From assembly GCA_036703315.1 (NCBI GenBank), contig DATNPH010000101.1:1-15250 (forward strand): a DNA stretch of 15,250 nt. Reading direction: 5' to 3'. Source of the DNA: DATNPH01 sp036703315 (GTDB taxonomy: Bacteria > Cyanobacteriota > Cyanobacteriia > Cyanobacteriales > Coleofasciculaceae). The notes below the pieces were generated by a model. It was not told the origin of the DNA and did no database searches. It was given only the letters and a program-made list of their open reading frames with translations. This document shows, piece by piece, positions 6,760-13,800 of the stretch (within the stretch, counting starts at the first letter, position 1; each line of letters starts with the position of its first letter). The translations under genes were made by a program, and so were the position numbers.

Positions 6760-6818
6760 AAGTGTTTTCCTATCCTTTTACAGGATTTTCCAATTCAGGA
6801 ACAGACGATAGAAAGGTA

Positions 6819-6851
6819 ACTTTCTTCTAGCATTACTTACTAGAAGAAAGT
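6819..6851. terminator. Perfect 12-bp inverted repeat, likely terminator of the RemA-like gene
   Basis: ACTTTCTTCTAG (6819-6830) and CTAGAAGAAAGT (6840-6851) are exact inverted copies around a 9-base loop. The repeat lies 7 bases beyond the stop of the DUF370 gene and about 60 bases before the radical SAM start, all on the minus strand. On that strand the stem is followed by TACCTTTC, not a strong U-run. It may therefore act as a weak or bidirectional terminator, or as an mRNA 3'-end stabiliser. Confidence 0.5.
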
Positions 6852-6857
6852 GATTAA

Positions 6858-7214
6858 CTAAGCTTCCATGACTTGGCGAATACGCCGTTCTAAAAGTTCG
6901 AGATCCAAACCGCCTTCGTCACGACTAATGCGACGTACAGTCGAGTTGACGTTGCCCAAATCTACCAGTAAATCTTGTAAGATTTCCTGCTGCTGACGAG
7001 CTTGAGTAATCTCTCGCGGTTCCTGTACTAAGTCGCGCACAATTGTGTCCTCAGCTCGTGAAGCAACAACTGGATCGATTTGTCCTTGAAGATGAACAAA
7101 AGTCCGTCGTCCTGGACCTCGCCCTTCTTCAATTGGTACTACAGCTGTTACTTGATCGGAGCGCACATATTTTCCAAACCCCAGATGAACTAGCACAGAT
7201 GATTGGATTTTCAT
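6858..7214 (-). CDS. RemA-like DUF370 family protein with C-terminal extension
   Basis: 118 aa. Residues 7-40 (containing VLVHLGFGKYVRSDQVTAVV) correspond to the start of DUF370/RemA, whose core reads like a short strand, then GFGNxVxxxRVxAIV. Basic residues of the core (R18, R32, R36, R37) would be available for DNA contact. Bacillus RemA is a DNA-binding activator of biofilm matrix genes that forms ring-like oligomers; a comparable regulatory role here is inference. Residues 65-118 form a predicted coiled or helical extension (Gln/Glu/Leu/Arg-rich), which the roughly 90-aa Bacillus protein lacks. The start is ATG at 7214, with no obvious ribosome binding site. It stands alone with its own 5' region of about 300 bases and a hairpin after its stop. 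Confidence 0.68.
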   Translation of the reverse strand: MKIQSSVLVHLGFGKYVRSDQVTAVVPIEEGRGPGRRTFVHLQGQIDPVVASRAEDTIVRDLVQEPREITQARQQQEILQDLLVDLGNVNSTVRRISRDEGGLDLELLERRIRQVMEA

Positions 7215-7522
7215 TTAAGCTTATCTTGGCTGACTTATCTCTATTTTAACGTCCAGTATGATAAGCGCCAACGCATAGAGAGAGCGGGTTTCACTCCCTT
7301 ATGGTAGGGTTATCCAAAATATTGATTAGCCACTTGATTGACTAGAAGCAATCTTGCTTTTATCTAGCGCTTTAAGGTATAAGGTTGAATGGACAAAATC
7401 CAAAATATTAAAGTTTTATCTCAATTCCTAAAATTTATTTCTACAAGATATTGTCATAAGCATTATGAGAAGAAAATTTGTGGATTAGAGCCATTTAAAT
7501 CAGCAAAAATACAGTTTTGCAC
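7215..7522. other. Intergenic region upstream of the RemA-like gene
   Basis: 308 AT-rich bases between the end of the saccharopine-dehydrogenase-like gene and the start of the RemA-like gene, both on the minus strand. A short inverted repeat AAGCA-ATCT-TGCTT (about 7348-7361) is the only structure noticed. The promoter of the RemA-like gene must be here, but no confident hexamers were found. Nothing coding is supported. Confidence 0.5.
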
Positions 7523-8575
7523 TTAGTTGAGATCTGACCGCACAACTGAGTCGATTTCCAGGATTAAATCAGCACCATAGACTCTTGAGGGTGTCTGGAA
7601 ACCGTTCCTCACATGATGAGCCAGCACTTTTTCCACAACAGCCAAAGCGGTCATCGCTGTGAGAGTGTAGCCTTCAGGACATTGTAGTTGGGACACTCGC
7701 TGCTTCCCTTGAGTGTCTATAACCTCTCCCCAAAACCTTGTTGTACCCTTTGTTCGCTCAAGCTCAGTTGGTCCTGGCGCACCTTTTTGAATCAGACGTT
7801 TCTGAAAGCGTTGTACAGCGTCCAAGCCTAGCAACCCACCTAGATAACGGCTTGCTACCATCGCCCAGTAAATATTGGATTCAACTGCCATATAGACTTC
7901 AATATCAGGAATCCCCGTGCTGTAGAACGCTGTAGATACGTCACCCCAAGGAATGGTTGTGGCTAATACTGGGCCTTGTCCAAAGTCGATCGCTCGGGTT
8001 TTCCAAGCGGCGGGAACCGGGGTGAGAACTCCACCGCGTCGAATCAGTCCGCCTCGATGCTGGTTCTCTACCATCGTCGTCGCGGTTCCTCGTGACATTT
8101 GCCCCGCTTGAAAAGCTAGGGTGATTTGTGTTGCCGTTGGTAGCTGTGCCTTAAGGTGTGCCGCTAGACAGTCTGAGGGGACAACATCAAAGCCGACGCC
8201 AGGCATAAGCATGACTCCTGCTGTTTGAGCTTCGGCATCTAAGGCAGCGATCGCCTCAAATACATTCACTTCACCTGTAATGTCTAAATAGTGCGTTTTT
8301 GTTCTCAGGCACGCCTCAACCATTGGTTTAGACGTATGGGAGAAGGGACCAGCACAATGAAGTACCACAGGCACATTCTGTAGTGCTGTCTCTATGGCAG
8401 TGGCATCCTCTAAAGAAAAGGCGCGGTGTTCTAAGCCAAGGGTTGCAGCAAGTGTCTCCAGTTTATTGAAATCGCGTCCTGCCAGGAGTGGGCGTAATCC
8501 TCGCTTGATGGCTTCAGTGGCAATCAGGGTTCCGGTATAGCCATTGGCACCATATAACAGGAAGTGAGGGGACAT
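7523..8575 (-). CDS. Saccharopine dehydrogenase-like NAD(P)-binding oxidoreductase
   Basis: 350 aa. The N-terminus FLLYGANGYTGTLIA carries the Rossmann dinucleotide loop (GANGYTG, residues 9-15), followed by AGRD (32-35), which begins the second strand-helix unit. VLHCAGPFSHTSKPMVEACL (71-90) and HYLDITGEVNVFE (95-107) are typical of the saccharopine_dh_NADP family that also includes trans-acting enoyl reductases. The lysine-pathway enzyme itself is unlikely, as the rest differs; the substrate is unknown. The length is normal for the family. ATG at 8575 has a good ribosome binding site (AAAGGA about nine bases upstream). The gene contains one HIP1 site (8247-8254) and appears to be a single-gene unit. 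Confidence 0.8.
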   Translation of the reverse strand: MSPHFLLYGANGYTGTLIATEAIKRGLRPLLAGRDFNKLETLAATLGLEHRAFSLEDATAIETALQNVPVVLHCAGPFSHTSKPMVEACLRTKTHYLDITGEVNVFEAIAALDAEAQTAGVMLMPGVGFDVVPSDCLAAHLKAQLPTATQITLAFQAGQMSRGTATTMVENQHRGGLIRRGGVLTPVPAAWKTRAIDFGQGPVLATTIPWGDVSTAFYSTGIPDIEVYMAVESNIYWAMVASRYLGGLLGLDAVQRFQKRLIQKGAPGPTELERTKGTTRFWGEVIDTQGKQRVSQLQCPEGYTLTAMTALAVVEKVLAHHVRNGFQTPSRVYGADLILEIDSVVRSDLN

Positions 8576-8723
8576 TTTAATCGTTCCTTTACTCTTGAAC
8601 AGGCATTACCCAGGACGCACGAGGTCAAGGCAAAACTGAGGAGTTGAGCCAATTGAGGAGAACTAGGGCATGAGGTAATTATGCGATCACTCTGGAACTT
8701 CTGGAACTATTAACGTATTGCTA
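8576..8723. promoter_or_regulatory. Upstream region of the oxidoreductase gene, short direct repeats
   Basis: 148 bases separating the 484-aa membrane protein gene from the oxidoreductase gene. Two small direct repeats are visible: CTGGAACT twice (about 8692-8708) and TATTAACG twice around TATTGC (about 8708-8729). They could be regulatory or mere slippage products. No convincing terminator follows the 484-aa gene. Confidence 0.25.
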
Positions 8724-10178
8724 TTAACGCGATCGCGATCGTAATTTCTTGGCAAGCCAACTCAACTGAATCACCAGTGCCGTAAATGCCCCAGCCGCGA
8801 TCGCTACACCTAGACTAATTACGATCGATGTGGTGGGAACTAACCATGGGTTTGGAACACCCAGATAGGAGAGAGTCGAACCTACTGGATATTTCAGTGC
8901 TTCAGCTGGTTTAGTATCCCCAGCTCCTGGAAATTGACCTGCGATAGAGGCAATAAATGACCCAGCTGCCAATCCCACACCGATGATAGCGATGGTGTTT
9001 TGGAAGGTGCGATCGCGCTTTGCTTGGTTAAGTGCTACTTCGGCGCGAATGAAGTTGACAGAAACCTCCAAAAGTTTTAAACCAGGGCTGAGACTGTCAT
9101 AGTCTTTTTGCACTTGTTGCAAGTATTTATCTCTGCCAGAACGATAGAACTTTTTTAGAAACTTTAGGTCAGTAGGCATCACCTCTATCGTTGAGTTGTT
9201 CTGCATTTCCACGAGAAGTTGGCGATAGTTATAGAGGTTAGTGTCAATCGTGCTGCTTTGAAACTCCAGGTAGTTTAAGTCAATGACATAATTAGAAAAG
9301 ATAGTCTCAGCTTCGTCTAATATTTGTTCAATATGCTTGAGGCTTTGTTTTTTATATTTATCAGTTTTAAAGCCTTTAATGTACTGTTGAATTTTGATAA
9401 AGTCTGTTTTCAGGGATTGTTTCAGTAGCCGACTCTGACGGTAAGCCCAGAGGATTTTGCTGCGATAGCAAAATAGCCGTAGCCATTCAGGAATAAAATC
9501 AGCCGCCTTGTCCGCCGTTTCCTGATTGGGATAGATGGCAATGATTATATGATGATTATCTTTAATAGTGGTTAGACTTAACGGCTCAGGTGAAGGTGAG
9601 CTGTATGGGTCTGAAATCACCTTACTGTCTCGCCATAATTCAAAGATAGTAGCTCCTAGAAAATAACCTTTCCCTTGTAAGTTATCTTCCCAACTAGCAT
9701 CAGGAATTAAAGCTTGATAGCAGGCTTGAGCAATGCTTTCTGGGTTATCTATAGGATAAGCATTACTTGGTAGTTCACCAGAAATCATCCAGGTTTGCCC
9801 GATGTTGGCTACTTGTTCTTTAAGGGCTTGATCAATCAGTTTCTTGAGGGTGGCGATGCAACTGACGGGGTGAGTGATTTGATTCTTTACTGAACAGTCA
9901 AGTAGTAACGCATAGGTATCACTCAGACGTACTGGGTAGTAATAGCCTTCAAAATTTGGGGATGGTAGAGTAAGGTCTACAGTTCGTGGGTTTCCCAGTA
10001 ATTCGATATATTCTGCTTCAAATGGGGTGTCATGCTCAAAGAGAGATGAGTGGATACTAGCTGGGAGTTTTTGGGCAAAGTGTTGTCGATTTTTATCAAT
10101 TTCTTTTTGTTCCTGTCCCAAGCCATCTCGCAAATCGTAGAGGAATAAATCGATTGTGGGATAGATTAGATGAGCCAT
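8724..10178 (-). CDS. Unknown protein, soluble N-terminal domain, long helical region and two C-terminal membrane helices
   Basis: 484 aa, family not recognised. Residues 1-235 look like a mixed alpha/beta globular part (for example YYYPVRLSDTYALLLDCSV and NHHIIIAIYPNQETADKAAD). Residues 238-390 are rich in Lys, Gln, Leu and Tyr and should form long helices or coiled coil. TM1 is about 393-414 (NTIAIIGVGLAAGSFIASIAG), a 35-residue Gly/Pro-rich connector follows, and TM2 is about 449-473, ending in the basic tail KKLRSRSR. The plan of long helices followed by two C-terminal membrane helices recalls CorA-type channels, but no GxN motif is present. It lies 13 bases after the 162-aa gene, so both are surely co-transcribed, and it is divergent from the caspase-STAND-WD40 gene. 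I infer a membrane effector or anchor of that system. The ATG at 10178 lacks a clear ribosome binding site. Confidence 0.72.
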   Translation of the reverse strand: MAHLIYPTIDLFLYDLRDGLGQEQKEIDKNRQHFAQKLPASIHSSLFEHDTPFEAEYIELLGNPRTVDLTLPSPNFEGYYYPVRLSDTYALLLDCSVKNQITHPVSCIATLKKLIDQALKEQVANIGQTWMISGELPSNAYPIDNPESIAQACYQALIPDASWEDNLQGKGYFLGATIFELWRDSKVISDPYSSPSPEPLSLTTIKDNHHIIIAIYPNQETADKAADFIPEWLRLFCYRSKILWAYRQSRLLKQSLKTDFIKIQQYIKGFKTDKYKKQSLKHIEQILDEAETIFSNYVIDLNYLEFQSSTIDTNLYNYRQLLVEMQNNSTIEVMPTDLKFLKKFYRSGRDKYLQQVQKDYDSLSPGLKLLEVSVNFIRAEVALNQAKRDRTFQNTIAIIGVGLAAGSFIASIAGQFPGAGDTKPAEALKYPVGSTLSYLGVPNPWLVPTTSIVISLGVAIAAGAFTALVIQLSWLAKKLRSRSR

Positions 10179-10191
10179 CGGTTGCTAAAAC

Positions 10192-10680
10192 TTAATTAGA
10201 TGCTTCCTGAATATATCGCTGGAGGCGCTCAAGGAAGCTAAGTTTTTGGGCGTTGGAAGGTTCTTTTAGAATGGGTATGACAATGTCGTTGATGATGACA
10301 CTGTTATTGGTTTGAGCAGGTTTGCCTGGTTTACGACCACGAATTTCACGCATGCTAGCAGTAGACAACTCTTGTATAAGTTCAGCTTCGCTAGGAAGTA
10401 ATTCGGGTGGAATGTTACCATCCACAGCGTCTAGTTTAGCCTTAGCTGCTTGATACAGCTGATTTAAGGAAGCATTACCCTCAATCACCTTCGTCAAGCC
10501 TTCTTCAATTACTTTCGATGCATTAGGGTTGGCGTCTAGTGGGCTACCCACCTTTTTTAAGGCGGCTAGCTGGTTACCTACCTTTTTTAAGGCGGCTTGT
10601 GCAGTAGGAATGAGGGGGTCTTCTAAATTCTTCAGAGCCAGCGAGAGCGCCAGTAAGGTAGTTTCAATTGGTGCAGCCAT
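10192..10680 (-). CDS. Unknown 162-aa helical protein
   Basis: A small, probably all-helical cytoplasmic protein without a recognised family. Residues 1-85 are Ala/Leu/Lys-rich helices with an internal duplication, AALKKVG at 29-35 and again at 39-45. Residues 104-122 form a basic linker (SMREIRGRKPGK) followed by a Thr/Asn turn. The last 40 residues (VIINDIVIPILKEP, then QKLSFLERLQRYIQE) are a second small unit. The start is ATG at 10680, just left of the spacer shared with the caspase gene. It is the first gene of a two-gene unit with the 484-aa membrane protein. The position suggests an adaptor, inhibitor or protease substrate in the same system; this is inference, as nothing in the sequence shows an enzymatic site. 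Confidence 0.7.
   Translation of the reverse strand: MAAPIETTLLALSLALKNLEDPLIPTAQAALKKVGNQLAALKKVGSPLDANPNASKVIEEGLTKVIEGNASLNQLYQAAKAKLDAVDGNIPPELLPSEAELIQELSTASMREIRGRKPGKPAQTNNSVIINDIVIPILKEPSNAQKLSFLERLQRYIQEASN
10545..10597. repeat. Imperfect tandem repeat inside the 162-aa gene
   Basis: TACCCACCTTTTTTAAGG (from 10545) recurs as TACCTACCTTTTTTAAGG (from 10575). The 23-base units at 10545-10567 and 10575-10597 differ at one position and repeat with a 30-base period, encoding the doubled AALKKVG. Each unit contains a T6 run, so the site could gain or lose 10 codons, or single bases, by slippage. Confidence 0.7.
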
Positions 10681-10825
10681 GGAACCCAGTAGGTGATTTT
10701 AGATGGCAGGAAGTCATTCCTAAGCTGATTTTTATCTAACCTTCCTCAGGTAAGCCATGAAATCCGGACGGTAAAGTTTTGTGATGAAAACTTAAATAAC
10801 GAAAAGCTTAATTGCTCTGCGGATT
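10681..10825. promoter_or_regulatory. Shared divergent control region of the caspase cassette
   Basis: 145 bases between the divergent starts of the 162-aa gene and the caspase-STAND-WD40 gene must hold both promoters. Two inverted repeats are visible: AGGAA-GTCA-TTCCT (10708-10721) and the better AAGTTTT (10774-10780) / AAAACTT (10787-10793) around GTGATG. The second lies 32 bases before the caspase start and could be an operator for a dimeric regulator or a 5'-leader hairpin. No confident -10/-35 pair could be chosen for either direction, and the caspase ATG has no obvious ribosome binding site. Confidence 0.45.
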
Positions 10826-13800
10826 ATGAAGCGGCAAGCCTTGGTAGTTGGTATCAATAACTATGCCTGGGAGGACAATCTCCCGACAGCAACAACGGAT
10901 GCGGAGGCAGTTGCACGGTTGCTGGAGCAATATGGCGACTTTGAAGTGCATCGACTGCCAACTCAGGGCAGTATGCGGCGAGTTGAGCCAGAGAAAGAGG
11001 TGTATTTAGAGGAGCTGGAAGAAGCGATTATCCGGCTTTTCCACCCAAAAAGCGGCATAATTCCAGAGATGGGGCTACTGTTTTTTGCGGGTCATGGTGA
11101 TCAGCAACCAACTCACGATGGGAAAACCGAAGGATTTTTGACCACCAGTGAGGCTGGTTCAGTAGAGGATAAGGGATTCTTATCACTAAAATGGTTACGC
11201 CAGCTGTTGCAAGACTCTCCGGTGCGGCAGCAGATTGTTTGGCTAGACTGCTGCCATAGTGGGGAATTATTTAATTTTATTGATACAGATTTAGGCGAAT
11301 ACAAGAAGGGACGCGATCGCTGTTTCATTGCTGCGTGCCGCGAGTTCCAGGTGGCTTATGGAGGAGTGCTAACTCCTGCGCTGTTGCGAGGTCTTGACCC
11401 CATAAATCGAGTCGATGGCTGGGTGACTAATTATAGTCTGACAGATTTTATCGAGCAGGCATTGAAAGACGCACCTCAGCATATAGTTTGTCGCAACACT
11501 GGCGGTCAAATTCTGTTGAGTGGCAAAAATGGAGTTCGGGGCAACATCTGTCCCTATAAGGGATTGGAATATTTTGACTTCAATCCAGAAGTACCTCAAA
11601 AAGCTGAAGACCCCAAGTATTTTTATGGGCGCACAGCACTAACAAAGCAGCTATCGGATGCAGTGCAGGAGCGTAATTGCCTTGCTGTACTGGGAGCATC
11701 TGGGAGTGGCAAATCTTCTGTTGTTAGAGCTGGATTACTCTATCAGCTGTATTTGGGCGAGGAGATACGAGGAAGTGATCGCTGGAAAATATACCCACCA
11801 TTTACTCCTGGAGAGCATCCACTTCAGCGTCTCAAGGAAGTTGTTGAGGTAGAAGCGGAACAGTTAGAACCTTTGATTAAGGCTGCTGCTGACCGTGTGG
11901 TGCTGGTGGTAGATCAGTTTGAGGAAGTCTTTACTCAGTGTCGAGATAAAGATGAACGAGAAAAGTTTTTTAAGTATTTGATGGGTGCAGTGGAGCGACT
12001 GGGGAAAAAAGTCTGTCTGGTGTTGGTGATGCGAGATGATTTTCAACACAAATGTGCTGAGCAGGAGTATGCAGGACTCGCTACCAAGATTGATCAGAAT
12101 CTGGTGAGAGTCAGGCAGATGAACCCACAGGAGTTAATGGAAGCGATTACCAAACCAGCTGAACAGGTGGGATTGGAACTCGATCGTGAGCTGGTCACCA
12201 AGATGATTGAAGATGTGGAAAGTTCACCGGGTGACTTGCCCCTGTTGCAATACACGCTAACGGAATTGTGGAAACAGCGCCAATTATATCGGTTAACCAT
12301 CTCGGACTATACCCGCCTCGGTGGAGTCAAGAAGGCACTGGAAAAACACGCTAACGAAGTTTATGAATCCTTTAAGACAGAGGAGGAGAAGCGAACTGCC
12401 AAGCAGATTTTTCTGGAACTGACGCATTTGGGACAGGGAACGGAAGATACGCGCCGGCAAGTTTGTCAACAGGATTTAGTTAGTGAGAAGCGATCGCCAG
12501 AGTTAGTGGTGCGGGTGGTGCAGCGTTTGGCGAAGGAAAAGTTGGTCATCACAGGTGAGCAAGAGGTTGAGGGCAAGCAAGTAGCAGTAGTGAATATCGC
12601 CCACGAAGCCCTGATTCGCAATTGGGATTTATTGGGCAAGTGGCTCAAGGAAAACCGAGAGGCTCTTTTAAGAAAGCAGGATATTGAGGATGCTGCTAAG
12701 GATTGGCGAGACAACAGGAAGCAGGGAGAGGAAGCTTATCTACTGCAAGGGACAAGATTGGCTACGGCGGAGGATTATCTCCAGCGTTACGGCGATACGG
12801 TGCCACTGTCAGGACTGGCTCAAGAATTTGTTCGCCGAAGCATCAAACATAGACAAAGCAGCCGCCGTAACCTAATTGTCACCATTACTGCGGTTATTCT
12901 GGGACTCTCTGGATTGGCTGGATGGGCTTTAATTGAGGGCGAGGACGCCCGGATTAGAGCCGATAGTGCATCTTCAGAATCACTCTTTGCTGCGGATAGA
13001 AAGTTGGAGGCGCTGGTAGCAAGCATTAGAGCGGGCAGACGCCGGAAAGGACTACTCGGAACAATTGGTGCAAAAGCTGATACTCGAATTCAATCTGTGA
13101 CAGCGGTAGAGCAAGCAGTTTACGGAGTGAGAGAGCGTAACCGCCTAGATGGGCATAGGCAGCCAGTCTTGGACGTGAATTTTAGCCCAGACGGTCAGAT
13201 AATCGCCTCAACCAGTGACGACGGAACTGTCAGACTTTGGAAGCCTGACGGCACTTTGCTCACGACCCTGTCAGAGAATTCAGAGAATAAGGCTAGAGAT
13301 AACATTATGAGCAGTACGATCCGGATCTCTGGCGTGAGCTTCAGCCCCAACGGTCAAATCATGGCTGTGAGCGTAGCAGGAAGCACCATCAAACTCATGA
13401 GCCGTGACGGTAAACTGCTGAGAACTCTCAAACATAATGACAATGCATCAAGATCAATGCTTGGGATCACTCGCGTCACCTTCAGTCCCGATGGTCAGCT
13501 CGTTGCTTCTGGTGGTAATGACTATCAAATCCGACTCCAGACCCTAGACGGCAAGTTACTCGCTATCCTTAGTGGGCATAAATCTTGGGTCAATAGCGTG
13601 ACCTTCAGCCCAAATGGACGAACTATTGCTTCTGGCAGTGGTGATGGCAGTGTCAACCTTTGGAGCCGCGAGGGTAGCTTGCTGAGAACTCTCCAACATA
13701 ACTATGTTCAGCCCGGAACAAAGAAACATATTGGCAATGTGAGGGAGGGTTCAGACGGTCAAGGCATTGTAGAGGATATCTGGAGTGTGAGTTTTAGTCC

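Noticed and set aside
8724..10680. Idea that the two genes are a bacterial gasdermin or a toxin-antitoxin pair
   Set aside because: Gasdermins are soluble before cleavage and lack two C-terminal membrane helices; neither protein shows a known toxin or antitoxin fold, and their sizes do not fit a typical TA pair.
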